Assembly: GCA_037074505.1 (NCBI GenBank)
Contig: CM073486.1
Span: forward strand, 14,603,001 to 14,667,000
Reading direction: 5' to 3'
Source: Albizia julibrissin
Taxonomy: Eukaryota > Streptophyta > Magnoliopsida > Fabales > Fabaceae
Length of the DNA stretch: 64,000 nucleotides
Part shown: piece by piece, positions 11,967 to 25,927 of the stretch
Position numbering within the stretch: the stretch's first letter is position 1
Layout of the letters: every line of letters starts with the position of its first letter
The notes under the pieces: generated by a model
What the model was told of the DNA's origin: nothing
Database searches by the model: none
The model's input: the letters and a program-made list of their open reading frames with translations, nothing else
Position numbers and translations under genes: made by a program

Positions 11967-12922
11967 TTCTCTTCCTGTCAACTTAATGTTTTTAGTTCTT
12001 ATAATCATTTTCATACATGGTTTATCTTAATTTTTAATTTTTTCTAATAATTTAATGTCTTATAAAATCATCTATAGAATCCTACAATAACCATGTAACA
12101 GTGTGATTTCGTTATTTCAACTTTCAGATATTTATGGGCCATGCAAGCAGTTTAAATATAAGCCAATGGGCTGAAATAGCACGGAATTAAGGTCCAAGTT
12201 GAGGCCCATCTGTCTGCCAAACTGCTTGATCCACCCACGTCTTTATGATCCTATTTTTGATTCCCTGTAAAAGTGCAGTTCCTTCTACCAATAAATTGTG
12301 AATAAAAGACTGTTCTCCAATTCTTTTTTTTTTTTTTTGAAAAAAATCAAGACTTTGATGGAGAATTGAGGGAGGAGTTAAAAAGAGAAGGAAGAGATAA
12401 GGAGAGGACCAAAGATTGGAGCGAAGGGACCGTAATTATTGCGAAGGGACTGTAATTACTGCTCAAGTAATTGAAGGTGGCAGTTAAAAAAAACATTATT
12501 ACCCCCAAACAGCGGTTAGAAAATTGCAATAGGGGTACAATGCTGGTTTTTAAATCCATAACGGACCCGCCACTATCGGTGAAGCAGTTGGTAATCTGGT
12601 CTGATCAATAGATCAACCCAGTTTACTTTTTTTTAAATAGAAAATTGATTTTTTTTAAATAATTTCATATTAATAACTTTAAAATATTCATTTCCTTATT
12701 AGTTTAATTTTGGATTAACTCCGATTTAATTCTGATTAAACCCCTTAACCTTTCACCATTGACCTAATAGCCAACCAGACCGGTTAATTTTCTAAGTTTA
12801 ATTATCTTCAGTGCAGCAGATAAATACAAACAGCCAAGCATGTTGGCAGACAAAAAATGCGTGAAATTCAATCCCCCAAGCCAAATTGTGGTGTACGCGG
12901 CATCTCTTCACTTCTCTCCTCC
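11967..12922. other. Intergenic, no gene recognised
   Basis: AT-rich, with a poly-T tract near 12325. The minus-strand open frame 12347-12559 has no recognisable domain. Confidence 0.5.
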
Positions 12923-12927
12923 GAACA

Positions 12928-15900
12928 TGTAATATACTAAATTTTAGGATTTGAGACTTGATAATAAGCTTGGATCAAGTAAACTGTTAAGCCCCGGTTT
13001 AGCAAGTGTCTCAGTAAGGTACGATTAAATTCCCTAAAATTTCTTTAAACCCTTAGGGGGTATTAAATAGTATTCGGAGTGACAAAACAAAGCCATTAGA
13101 AGTCACACACAATATAGTAAAGTGAAACACAAAGTAGTGTTGCTACCGGTAAAATTCTCAGTATGGCAGTGGTGACTGTATGACATTTTTCAATAGGTAA
13201 ATGATGTTGAAAAATTATGATGCTTTCTAGAGTGAAAGTATACTTATTAAACTTTAATTTGATAGAATATATAAGTCATTTGGAGCTGTACAAAAAGAGA
13301 AATGAATTTTTGAAATTAGCCCAGCGAAATTAACTATTTTTTGGGGCAGCATCCAGAGATTAAACTTTTGGGAAGAGTGAGCTTCCAATTGGCCAAATTT
13401 TATATTTTTTCTTAAAACTAGACTCAATAAAGGTCGCATAGCCTTTGGAACCATCCCAATTGGATGTCTATACAATTAGATATGAATTTTCAAAGTTTAG
13501 TGAAAATTCTAACAAGTTTTTCACTATGTGCGAAAATTATAAAAATGTAAGGGCAAAATGGTCATTTGACCAATAAAGTCAGTAGCCACTTATTTTCCCC
13601 TTAATTGGCATAAATTATGGCTGAAGTAGGGAGTAAGAAAGGGAAATGAATGTTTATTTGTAATATTATACAAAAACTCAATATTTGGACCAATGAGAAG
13701 AAAGCACTTGGAAAGTCAAAAGATTGATCCATTAAAACACCATTTCTTCATTTTCCTCCTCTCATTTTCGATCAGCTGAACCAAAGAGAGAGAGAGGGAG
13801 CTTGAAGACAGCCAAGAGCTCAAGAAGAACACAAAGGGCTAGGGTTTACCAAAATCCAAGGTAAGATGCTTGTAATCTTGTGATTTTTGCCTCCTAATCA
13901 CACTATAATCACTTCTAACCTCTTCTCCTCCTTGAAATCCATGGTTTTCAAGATAAAATCAAGAGAGAGGAGAGAGTGAAAAATGACATTTTAGAGAGAG
14001 AAGGTGGTGAAATCAAGAGGTAATCACCAAAACTTGATCCTCTTGTTTTATAAGATGTTGTTGTGGTTGTTGTTGTATAATTTGCCTTGGTTTTCTCTTG
14101 TTTTTCAAAAATGGGCTGAAGCAAAATGTAAGGGAAATGCTACCCAAATTTCCTCTAAACATGTCCATTTAGTATTTAAATGGTTAATCATGTGATTAGA
14201 AATGGTAAGGAGGTGATTAAACAAGAGAAAACAAGAAACCAACATAACTCTCCTAAGAACCCTGATTTTTTGTCCTTTTCATGACGTGGTGATAGAGTTG
14301 GAATTTGATAATTTTGATGACTTCATTGGCTTTAGAAGGAAAAATTGTCTAGGCATACAAGTGTTCATGATTTTTGGATGTTTGTATATCAATTTAGAAA
14401 TTTATGAAGTTGAATGTGTATGTTGGTTGATATGCCTCCTGTGAGGCAGTGATATTTTACAATGTATTTCGTGGGCTAAAACTTGTCCAAAAATTCTAAA
14501 ATTTTTCAGGCTTAAAGTAGACATATAGAGATTTAATTGGATAGGTAATTTTTAATTTTTGGACAAGTATATTGGGAGATATGAATTTTTGAGTTTGTGC
14601 CTTGTTTCTGGAATGAAATCTGGAACAGTGCATGTTTACTGAATTTGGGGGAAAAATATGACAATAATAGTCAGACCAAAGTATTTTATATAAAAGTACA
14701 CTTAAAGGGATTCAAATAGAGCTTTGAACCACCTCAATTGGTGTGATACCTTATTTCCTACAGTCTCATATGAGTACAAAAGAGTAGCAAAAGCATTTGT
14801 GAAACCAGGATCGAGTCCCAAATTAAGAAATTTTGGAAAAATGTTCACGATTCCCCAAATCTATCTCAGGATTTGAACCTGGGATTGAGAGGGGTTTTTG
14901 GGAGTAATAAAAAATTTTTTAAACAATTTCACAAACATTCACTATCTCACTAAGTCTCACCGATTTCTCTTTCCATTTTATCAAAGTATGCGAGCGATTC
15001 TCTGCTTAGTTTTCACATTTCATACCTTAGTTAAGTTTCGTTAGTGTTCGGAAGCAAAATATAGCTAAATTGTTCCTTTACTAGTCTACCAGCATTTTCA
15101 GTTTCACTATCGTAGCACTGTCAAGGTTATAAGCTATTCATACTATATACAGATCCAAAATACAAGAAACAGACAACCAACAAAAAGACTAAGATCATCT
15201 AGCGTTTTCAACCTCTAGCCGTCTATATTTACCTTTGTCTTGCCCCTTGAGCTCTCTTCCTATCCTGAAGATGGTTTATGAAAAAGAGTGAGATTCAAAA
15301 GAATCTCAGTAGTAACATATTGCCAATCATACATATATATCATCACAAAGCATGCCCTATAAACATCATACAGCAGAACTATCACAACAACATTTAGTGC
15401 ATCACATGCAGTTCATAATAAACAACCATAGCGAAAGGCATGTTAAAGGCCCTGAGGGATACCCGCGCAATAGGCCCCGGTATCCACTCGTGCATTACAT
15501 AACGTTATTGGCCCGAGCGTCCACCCGCGCAATAGACCACAGGCGACCACTCCGTATAACCAGAATGTGTTAGATATCTCATAATGAATCCACACAACAC
15601 ACCATGCATGATATAATATATGAAAGACAAGTTACTACCTGGTTGCTTTCCTTGAGTAATTTCCAACCGTTGGTTTAAGCTCGGGCAAGTTCTAGTTCCT
15701 ATCAAAATTGGAGTTACAAGTAATTGGTTATTACTTTCACTATTACTATCTTTAATTCTAATTCTTTTGGTTATCTAAAGTAGTTATAATAGTTTCTGCA
15801 TAATAGAATTCTGTACAGTGCAATTTCACTGTTTTCCAGAAATTGGCAGATTTTTTGGTCAACTTTGAAAATTCATAACTAATTCTTGAAAAATCCAATT

Positions 15901-18900
15901 TGACTGATTCCAAAGTAAAAACAAATCTATTTCCTTGTAAATTTGAGTAAAAATAGTTAAGTTTTCTTACTGTGCTCATATAATTTCTTGTGAATTGTTA
16001 AACGTTACTGTTCCAGATGCAATCGAGAAAACAGGACATAACTTCAACAATTCACCATTAATTCTAGGAAACTCTGAATTGAGTGGTTCTAAATTCTATG
16101 TAAAGCTATTTTATTTTAGTTTCACATAAAAATACTAAATTCAAGATATCACAACCAAAAAAATCCCAAAATTTCGCCAAACTCAACCTATCCAAATCAC
16201 ATTCCAGAAACAGGGCAGAAGTTCACAAATTCATATCTAAATCCACAAAAATATTAAGCTGGTTCCAAACCCTAATTGACCTTTGTTAAGTATAGTTTCA
16301 AGAAAAAAATATATTCATTAGCTATATATACACCAATTAATATATTATTTTAACTTTCTACACATTGTTCCAGAAAATTCCAGTTTTGCATGACTTAACT
16401 TCAAAAACATAGAACTTCTAGCACACAAATCCAATTGAGCATTATGACCTATCAAATTAAAGGAATTTGTGTCTACTTTTCAACTGGAAAGTTTTGGAAT
16501 TTTTAGGTATCATTTGGTCAATGAAAAGCACATGACAATCAAACTGCCTTATACAGGGCAGATTAACACAATGAGCAAGCTTACTTCATAAATTCCCAAA
16601 TTCATATACAAGCATACAAAATTCATGAACTCTTGTATACCTGCACAATTTTGTCTTCTAAAGCTAATGGAACCATCAAAATCACCAAATTACTATTCCT
16701 TCTACACGTTACAACACAGGGTAGTCTTAAAGATTCTCGAAAATAGTTTGTTGTTTTCTCGTTTTCTCTTGCCTAATCACTTCCTTACTACTCCTAATCA
16801 AATGATTAGCTATTTAAACACTCATTAAACATGATTAGAGTACTTTTGAACAGTATTACTTGTTAGGGTTTTCATCATCCAAACTCCACAAACCAACCAA
16901 TTTCAGGCCAAGAACAATAAGAATAACAACAACAAAGGTGTAAGGAGCAAGTTCTTGAAGTTTACCTTTGATTCTTGAGGTTTCTCTCTCTAAAACGTTT
17001 TTTCCTCTCTCTCTTCTCTTGGAATTTCAGCCTTGAATCCATGAAATTTGTAGAGAAGAAAAGATTAGAGAAGGTTAGGGAGTGATTATGAAGCTTAAAC
17101 TTCAAATTTACAAGCCTCTTTACCTTTAATCTTTAGAACCCTAGCCTCTTGTGTGTGTTTATTTTGATCTCACGTTCAGCTGCTCCCTCCCTCTCTTCCA
17201 TTCAGTTTTTCACGAAAAATGGCAAAGAAAGAGTGATATAATGAAATGGTTTGTTTACTTTACAAGTGCTTCAATCCCGTTGGTCCAAATATTGGGTATT
17301 TCATCTAATTTCACAAAATAACTTCATTTCCCTCTTATTGCCTTTAGTCTACCATGAATACATGAGAAATAAGAGGAAATATGTTGCTCTTTGAATTATC
17401 CTAATGCCATTTTGCAATTGGTTGACCAAAGTCTTAAGTTTTTGACTCTTTGACTTTTTGACTTCTTTTCCAAGCTTTAATTTTCCTTTGGTAATAATAT
17501 TCAAAATGGACTTAATAATTACCAAATAGTCATTTCCTCTTTTTAATTCTCATTTACCTAAAATTATTGGGAATATTGAAGAAAAATATTTATTTTCTTA
17601 TTTCATGGCAAAATTACCATTTTGCCCCTACGTTTTATGATTTACCGAAATAAATCATTTCTTACTTCTTTCCTTTCTCCTTGTTTTGACCGAATTCAAA
17701 ACAATATATTTGGGCCAATATTTGTATCATTTTATGTCCTAAATTTTGGGTTACAATATTAGACCTTTAAGTGGACATTTACTACTTCTTTGCGCCCTTG
17801 TTTGGCCGGATTATGTGTAACCGGCTATTAGGATTTCCCCATAAATTTATACACACCTCAATTCACCATTTTATTCCATTAAATATCATAAATATATAAA
17901 ATAAATATATAGTGGAAAAAGTGGGGTATTACAATTGGAGTTCTATAGAATTAATTATGATTTTTCAAAGTTTGGTCAAAATGCTAGCAGTTTTGACTAC
18001 TATGTGAATTTGAGAAAGTAAGGGACTAAATGTAATTGGTAAGAACTCCAAGGGTAAAAGTAAGCCTTTAAGGCTAATGTAGGCCATTGGGCATTCATTT
18101 TTCATGGCTCTAATGATATCATCACTTATTTAGGGCCATGAAGTGACAAAGAAGAGGCAATTGTTGGAAGATCAAGGTACAAGAGGAGGGCACAAAGTCC
18201 AAAAGGTAGTGAACTTACCTAGCCTGTATGTATAAGATATGTATGTTTTGCATTGTTTTATGTGACTGCTTTGCTAATTGTATTGAGCATGCTTGATTGA
18301 TTGAAACTTTGTTATGTTTATACAATGGTCATAAGTATGTATAACATTGAGCATGTAGATGTCATTATTGACATGATTTCATGAATGGCAAGCATGTCAT
18401 ACATTAAATATATATCTTACATGCATAGTGATAATGTTTGCTACTGAGATTCTTTGAATCTCACTCTTCCTCACCCAAACATATAGGTGTTGAGTACAGG
18501 TGAAGAATGCATGGAGAAATGAGAAGAAGAATTACGAAGAAGGTGAATTAATGATTGTAGTGCGAGGCACTATTTTTATATTTGATGTAATTCGTTTGAT
18601 AGCTGTATGTGGCTATATGTTTCATGTATATGAACGAATGAATGAAGTATAAGCAGAGAATAGCTCTAGTTTAATTAAAAAGAAAAAAAACGCTCACATA
18701 TACTCTAATATAATGAATTTAAGAGCCGATGAGGCATTTGTGACGTAACAAAACTTGTGGAATTAATTTGTAAAATTTTCTACCCTTTGAAAATCCCTCT
18801 TGACCCTAGGTTCAAATCCTGAGTTGAGAGTGAGAATTTGTGAAAGATTTTGAAACTTGGGAAGTCCGGGTTCAAATCTTGGTTCCATAATGGATTTCAC

Positions 18901-18945
18901 TACTCTTTTGTACTCATATGAGGCTATTAGAAATAAGGTATCACA
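12928..18945 (+). mobile_element. Large solo-LTR-like element O1, split by a nested relative
   Basis: Starts TGTAATATAC and ends AAGGTATCACA; flanks are GAACA and GAACC, a 5-bp duplication with one mismatch. After removal of the inner element (14742-17933 plus one duplication copy) it is about 2.82 kb. It has no long coding frame and no second copy of its ends, so solo LTR fits best. Start and internal sequence match O2 (19913-25922) on the other strand, and its body resembles the inner elements. It lies just upstream of the J-domain exon 1. Confidence 0.72.
14742..17933 (-). mobile_element. Nested solo-LTR-like element I1 (3192 bp)
   Basis: Inserted in O1 in reverse orientation. Perfect 5-bp duplication ATTGG at 14737-14741 and 17934-17938. 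On the minus strand it runs TGTAATACCCC to AAGGTATCACA. It has exactly the length of I2 (21812-25003) and is closely similar throughout, including the GC-rich block at 15440-15560 with repeated CGCGCAATAG units. The minus-strand frame at 15505-15705 is shared with I2 but has no known domain. Confidence 0.8.
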
Positions 18946-19167
18946 GAACCAAACATTGCACCACACAATTTCTAATTCATCATCATCATCATCTCTGTCT
19001 CTTTCTCGCTTTTGTTTTGAATGCTCTCTTCCATTTCAAGCCACTATTATGTCTTTCGGTGGTTGAGGCATTGTATTTGAATAGTACTACCAAATTTCAC
19101 GTTCTGCATTTTTATCCGATGAATTATTTCAATGAAGTTGTGCTTGTCAAACCCGTATTATTAGCAG

Positions 19168-19197
19168 ATGGAAAGCGGTGATGATACCAAATCAAAG
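19168..19197 (+). pseudogene. Probable exon 1 of the J-domain gene
   Basis: MESGDDTKSK, ending at AAG/GTATTG. The phase matches exon 2, 15 kb downstream. The preceding 220 bases have a TCATCATCATC and pyrimidine-rich composition typical of a plant 5' UTR. Confidence 0.55.
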
Positions 19198-19255
19198 GTA
19201 TTGCGTCTATTGCAACCTCACTTTGCGATTTCCTTTTCATTTTTTCCTTATTCTT

Positions 19256-19555
19256 TGATAAACACAGAATCGAGAATGAAAGCAATAGATGAGAAGAATA
19301 GAGTAGAGAAAGTTGGGAAGAAGCACAGAGGGTGGAAGAAATCTGAATTTACTACTTATCTAACTACCTACGACCCTACACTCAAAATAAATAGACCACA
19401 TCCAAGACCATGCAATGCACACGTCCAAGACCATGCAATGAAATAACTAACAATTACAAGTTAAAAGACTACCCTACCCTTTACAATACAAATAATGACT
19501 GCTATGTACTGACACGTAAGGAAATAAAAAAGGATGCGAATTAAATGACATAACA
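19256..19555 (-). repeat. gypsy 3' LTR
   Basis: Matches 30935-31185. Longer because of a second CCAAGACCATGCAATG unit and about 25 bases near 19521-19545 absent from the other LTR. Confidence 0.9.
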
Positions 19556-19619
19556 ATACCCCCCTAAACCATCCTTGTCCCCAAGGATAAGACTAACGAA
19601 TGAACTCCGAGAATCGATG

Positions 19620-19907
19620 AGCAATATCTGACCAATATTCTCATGTAGCTTCTTCTGGATTTCTATCCTGCCAGTGAATTAAAACTCGCATGACAGCTTG
19701 CTTGTTCTTGGAAATAGTTCGGCGATCCAAAATCATGTAAGGTATCATACGCGTGGTAGTATTGTGCACTGTATCTGGGAGTTGAAGTACGGGCACCGAC
19801 AGATCAAGGCATCTCTTGAGTAGGGATACATAGAAGGTTGGGCGTACCTTAGCTGATGAGGGAAGGTCCAACATATATGCCACCTCACTAACCTTTGCGC
19901 TGAGGCG
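19620..19907 (-). pseudogene. gypsy integrase C-terminus and chromodomain
   Basis: Minus strand: VRPTFYVSLLKR, then the chromodomain segment with MRVLIHWQDRNPEEAT (chromodomains usually continue WE here; the codon is a stop). It is the continuation of the frame ending at 25928, separated by O2. Confidence 0.8.
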
Positions 19908-19912
19908 AAAAG

Positions 19913-22900
19913 TGTGATACCTTATCTCCAATAGTACCATATGAGTATAAATGAGTAGTGAAATCAGTTGTGGAACCAGGATTTGACCCCGGACTACCCA
20001 ACGTTTCAAAACATTCATAAATCCTCTCTCTCAACTCAGGATTTGAACCTAAGATTGAGAGGATTTTCAAATGGTAGAACACTTGAATACATTTCCACAA
20101 GATTCACTACGTCACTAATATCTCATCGCTCTTAGTTTCATTACAATCAGAGTATGCGAGCGTTTACTTTAAATAAACTAAGAGTTGTTCTTCTTGAGTT
20201 AAACTAGAGCGGTTCTCTGCCGATCTATTCATACATTCATATACATATACATCAAATGTATAATCACATAAATACTACCAAAAACACTTACATCAAATAC
20301 AAAAGTAGTGTCTTGCACTACGATCTTCACTTCACCTCTATATCTCCTCCATGCATCTTTCCATGCATCCTTCACCTATCTAAAATGGTTGATTGGGAGG
20401 AGTGAGATTCGAGGGAATCCCAATAGCAAACATTACCACTATGCATGCCAGATATATATGAATGCATGACATGCTTGCCTACCCTACTTCATGCCAACAT
20501 AATGACATGTTGCATGCTCAATGTTATGACATACATATGGTCATTGTACAAATATAATAGAGCTAATTCAATCAATCAAATATGCACAACACAAATAGGC
20601 AAAGCAGTCACATAATCAATGTAAGACATACATATCACATACATGCAAACAAGGTAAGTTCACTACCTCTTGGATTTTATGTCCTTCTTTTCTCGTCCTT
20701 TGATCTTCCAACGTCACTTTATGGCCCTAGATAAGTAATGACATCATTAGGGCCATGAAAAGTAAATTCCCAATGGACACATTAGCCCTAAAGGCTTACT
20801 TTCACCCTTGGAGTTCATACCAATTACATTTGTGCCATTAAGTCTTAAATTCACATAAGACATAAAGCTGACAGATTTTTCACTTAATTTTGAAAAATCA
20901 TAATTAATTCTATAGAAATTCAATTGAGGTGGTTCAAAGCTCCATTTGATCCTCTTTAAGTATACTTTCAAGGAAAAATACCAACACAAAATCCCCAAAA
21001 ATTTTCCAAACATCAACTGTTTCAGATTTGGTTTCAGAAACAAGGCCAAACTTTAAAAATTCACCATTAATTCTAGGAAACTCCAAATTGAGTGGTTCTA
21101 AATTCTATGGAAAGGTATTTCAGTTTAATTTCACATAAAAGTATCCAATTTTGGCTAACACAATCAAAAATTTCCCAGAATTTTAGAAAACATCACTGTT
21201 CTAGATTTGTTTCCAGAAAACAGGGCCAAACTTCAACACTTCATATCTCTCAACATACTTGTCCAAAAATTACAAACTACCTATCAAATTAAAGCTCTAT
21301 GTCTCTAATTTAATTCTGGAAAGTTTCATAATTTTTGGATAAGGTTTTACCCCTCAAATATCACGCACAAGAACACTGTTGCATACAGGGCATATTATCA
21401 ACATGAATCCCCAACTTCACAAATTTCCAAATTCATATACAAGCATCCAAAAATCATGAACACTTGTATACCTACATAATTTTTCCTCCTAAAGCCAATG
21501 AAAACATCAAAATCATCAAATTCCAACTCATCTTCCACGACAACACAGCACAGAAAAATCAAAGTTCTCAGGAAGAGTTTGTCAGTTTCTTGTTTTATTT
21601 GGCTTAATCTCTTCCTTTCTACTTCTAATCAAATGATTAGCTATTTAGACATCCGTTAGACATCGTTTAGCCATTGAAAAAACCCTTTAAAATTAGACAT
21701 AAACAGTACTTAACTTCCTCTATACTCATCCAAACAACAAACCAATCGGTTAAAAAAGAAGCTTACGCTTACCTCTACTCGTTTCCGTAGACGGTTCGGA
21801 ATTCCGGCAACTGTAATACCCCATTTTCCCACTAATATTCCTTGTATATATTTGTGATATTTAATAGAATAAAATGGTGATATGAGGTGTGTATAAATTT
21901 ACAGGAAAATCCTAATCGCCGGTTACACATAATTTGCCCAAGTTGGGACACAAAGAAGCAATAAATGTCCACTAAAAGGCCTAATATTGTAACCAAAATT
22001 TGAGCATAAAATGACACAAATAATGGCTTCATATAAGTGATAAAATTAGGCCAAGCCAAATGAAAGAAGTAAGAAATGATTTATTACGATAAATCATAAA
22101 ATGTAAGGGCAAAATGGTAATTTTGCCATGAAATAAGAAAATACATATTTTTCTTCAATATTCCCAATAACTTTAGGTAAATGGGAATTAAAAAGAGGAA
22201 ATGACCCCTTGATAATTATTAAATCCATTTTGGAATATTATTATCAAAGGAAAATTTAAAGCTTGAAAAAGAAGTCAAAGAGTCAAAAACTTAAGACTTT
22301 GGTCAACCAATTGTAAAATGGCATTGGGATAATTCAAATAGCAACATATTTCCTCTTATTTTTCATGTATTTACGGTAGACTAAAGGCAATAAGAGGGAA
22401 ATGGAGTTATTTTGTGAAATTAGATGAAATACCCAATATTTGGACCAATGGGATTGAAGCACTTGTAAAGTAAACAAACCATTTCATTATATCACTCTTC
22501 CCTTCATCTTTCTTTGCCATTTTTTGTGAACAACTGAATGGGAGAGAGGAAGGGAGCAGCTGAACATGAAATTAAAACAACACACACAAGAGGCTGGGGT
22601 TCTAAAGATTAAAGGTAAGGAGGCTTGTAAATTTGAAGTTTAAGCTTCATAATCACTCTCTAACCTCCTCTAATATCTTCTCCTCTACAAATTTCATGGA
22701 TTCAAGGCTGAAATTCCAAGAGAAGAGAGAGAGAGAAAAACGTTTTAGAGAGAGAAACCTCAAGAAATCCAAGGTAAACTCCAATAACTTACTCCTTGCA
22801 CCTTTCTTGTTGTTATTCTTGTTATTCTTTGGCTTGGATTTGGTGATTTGTGAAGTTTGGATGATGAAAACCCTAAGGGGTCAAGTTGCTCAAATGCACT

Positions 22901-25900
22901 CTAATAATGTTTAATGATTTTTTAAATAGCTAATCATTTGATTAGGAGTAGTAAGGAAGTGATTAGGCAAGAAAAAACGAAGAAACAACAAACTTTTTTG
23001 GAGAATCTTAATTGCATGCCTCTTCTGTGACGTGAGGAAGCTGATGGAATTTGACCATTTTGATTCTTCCATTAGCTTTAGAAGGAAAAATTGTGTAGGT
23101 ATATAAGTGCTCGTGAATTTTGGATGCTTGGATATAAATTTGGGAATTTAAGAAGTAAGATTATACATAGTGTTAATCTGCCCTGTATAAGGCAGTCTGA
23201 TTGTCATGAGCTTTTCAATGACCAAATGATACCTAAAAATTCCGAAACTTTCCAGTTGAAAAGTATACACAAAGACATTTAATTTGATAGGTCATAATGC
23301 TCAATTGGATTTGTATACTAGAATTTCTACATTTTCAAAGATTGGTCATGTAAAGCTGGAATTTTCGGGAACAAGGTGTAGAAAGTGGAAATACTGTACT
23401 AATTTGTGTATATATAGCTCATGAATATATTTTTCATTGAAATTATACTTTATAAGGGTCAATTAGGACTTGGAAACAGTTCAATTGGATTTTTTTGGAT
23501 TTAGATATGAATTTGTGAACTTCTGCCCTATTTCTGGAATGTGATTTGAACAGGTTGAGTTTGGCGAAATTCTGGGAATTTTGTGGTTGTAATAGCTAGA
23601 ATTTAGTATTTTTATATGAAACTATAATGAAATATATTTACATAAAATTTAAAATCACTCAATTTGGAGTTTCCTAGAATTAATGGTGAATTTTTGAGGT
23701 ATGTCCTGTTTTCTCTATTGCATCTGGAACAGTAACGTTTAATAATTTACTGGGAATTATATGAGCACAGTAAGTAAACCCAACTATTTTTACTCAAATG
23801 TACAAGGAAAGAGATTTTTTTTGGCTTTGGAATCAGTCAAATTGGAGTTTTCTAGAATTGGTTATAAATGTCCAAAGTTGACCGAAAAATCTGCCAGTTT
23901 CTGGAAAACAGTGAAATTGCACTGTACATAATTCTATTATGCAGAAACTGTTATAACTTCTTTAGATAACCAACAGAATTTGATTTAAAGCCAGTAATAG
24001 TACAAGTAATAACCAGTTACTTGTAACTTTAATTTTGATAGGAACTAGAACTTGCCCGAGTTCAAACCAACGGTTGGAAATTACTCAAGGAAAGCAACCA
24101 AGTAGTAACTTGTCTTTCATATATTATATCATGCATGGTGTGTTGTGTGGATTCATTATGAGATATCTAACACATTCTGGTTATGCGAAGTGGTCGCCCG
24201 GGGCCTATTGCGCGGGGGGACGCTCGGGCCAATAACGTTCTGTAATGCACGAGTGGATCCCGGGGCCTATTGTGCGGGTATCCCTCGGGGCCTTTAACAT
24301 GCCTAACGCTATGGTTGTTTATTATGAACTGCATGTGATGCACTGAATGTTGTTGTGATAGTTCTGCTATATATTGTCTATATAACATGCTTTGTTATGA
24401 TATATATATATGCATGATTGTCACTATATTACTATTGAGATTCTTTTGAATCTCACTCTTTTTCATAAACCATCTACAATACAGGGAGAGAGCTCAAGGG
24501 GTAAGACGAAGGTAAATACGGACCACTAGAGACTGGGAACGTGAAAGACTTTAGTCTTTTGTTGGTTGTCTGTTTTATGTATTTTGGATTTGTATATATG
24601 GTATGAATAGCCTGTAACCTTGATAGTGCTACGATAGTGAAACTGATAATGCCAGTAGACTAGTAAAGGAACATTTTAACTTTATTTAGCTTCCGATCGT
24701 TAACGAAACTTAACTGAGGTATGAAACGTGAAAACTAAGCAGATAATCGCTCGTAAACTCTGATAAAATGAAAAAGAGAAACCGGTAAGACTTAGTGAGA
24801 TAGTGAATGTTTGTGAAATTGTTTAAGAAAATTTTTATTACTCCCAAAAACCCCTCTCAATCCTAGGTTCAAATCCTGAGATAGATTTGGGGAATTGTAA
24901 ACATTTTTTCAAAATTTCTTAATTCGGGACCCGATCCTGATTTCACAAATGCTTTTGCTACTCTTTTGTACTCATCTGAGGTTGTAGGAAATGAGGTATC
25001 ACAGCAACACTCTGGCCGATGAAACGGCGCCAACCACCTCCAAATGAGAATCCAAAACCGTAAAAATAAAGCTCACGATGAGTAGAAGAAGTTTTCTGAA
25101 GGGCACTTTGAGAGAAAACGCTGTTACGGTAGAGTTTCGGCGAATAGAATTTTCTCTTTCTTCTCTCTCCATTTTCTCATCTAATCACTCTCTCTCTCTC
25201 TCTTTCAGAGTTTTCTGCGCACAATAATGAGGAGGAAGATGATGAATTAATGGATAAATGAATCAGCCATCTCATTTGCCACGTGTCAGCCTATGATTGG
25301 CCCAAATATCAAATTTTCGCATATAATATCCAATCTGGTAGAATTTTCATTAAACTTTGAAAATTCATATCTAATTGTACAAATTTCTAATTGGGGTGGT
25401 TCCAAAGGCTCTTTGACCCTCATTGAGTCTAGTTTTAAGAAAAAATATAATTTTGTTTCCAATTGGAAGCTCACACTTACCATAATTTTAATCTTTGAAT
25501 GTTGTCCCAGAAAATAATTAATTTTGCTGGGCTAACTTCAAAAATTCATTTCTCTTTGTGTACAGCTCCAAATTACTTATATGACCTATCAAATTAAAGC
25601 TTGATAATTCTACTTTCATTATGGAAAGTTTCATAATTTTTGAATATCATTTTCCCCTTGAAAAATGCCACACAAGCACGACTGTCATACCGAGAATTTC
25701 ACTGGTAGTAACACTAATTTGTGTTATAACATAATTATGTTGTGTGTGACCTCTAATTGCTTTGTTTTGTCATTCTCAATGCTCTTTGATACCCCTAAGG
25801 GTATAAAAAATTTTAGGGAATTTAATCATGCTTTACTAGGACACTTGCTAAACCAGGGCTTAACAATCCACTTGATCCAGTCTTATTATCAAGCCTCTAG

Positions 25901-25922
25901 TTCCAAAATTCGGGATATTACA
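19913..25922 (-). mobile_element. Large solo-LTR-like element O2, split by a nested relative
   Basis: Inserted in the gypsy element between its integrase core and chromodomain, with perfect duplication AAAAG at 19908-19912 and 25923-25927. Minus strand: TGTAATATCCCG to AAGGTATCACA. Without I2 it is about 2.81 kb, the same as O1, and it matches O1 (for example GCTTGATAATAAG and TTAAGCCC near its start). No coding domains. Confidence 0.8.
21812..25003 (+). mobile_element. Nested solo-LTR-like element I2 (3192 bp)
   Basis: Perfect duplication GCAAC at 21807-21811 and 25004-25008. Runs TGTAATACCCC to GAGGTATCACA. Same length as I1 and similar along its length. Inserted in O2 in reverse orientation, about 0.9 kb from the O2 start, whereas I1 lies about 1.8 kb from the O1 start, so the insertions are independent. 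The frame at 24035-24235 parallels the one in I1. Confidence 0.82.
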
Positions 25923-25927
25923 AAAAG

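Noticed and set aside
14742..18945. Inverted TGTGATACC / GGTATCACA ends that look like one 4.2-kb terminal-inverted-repeat transposon (and likewise 19913-25003).
   Set aside because: The duplications pair differently: ATTGG flanks 14742-17933 and GAACA/GAACC flanks 12928-18945. The inversion comes from nesting of two same-family elements in opposite orientation.
18857..19446. Short frames across 18857-19446.
   Set aside because: Most are chance frames over an LTR end, a leader and the gypsy LTR; only the first ten codons from 19168 are supported as an exon.
15505..24235. Similar 66-residue frames at 15505-15705 (minus) and 24035-24235 (plus).
   Set aside because: They are the same stretch of two related LTR-like elements; similarity is expected from shared origin and no domain is present.
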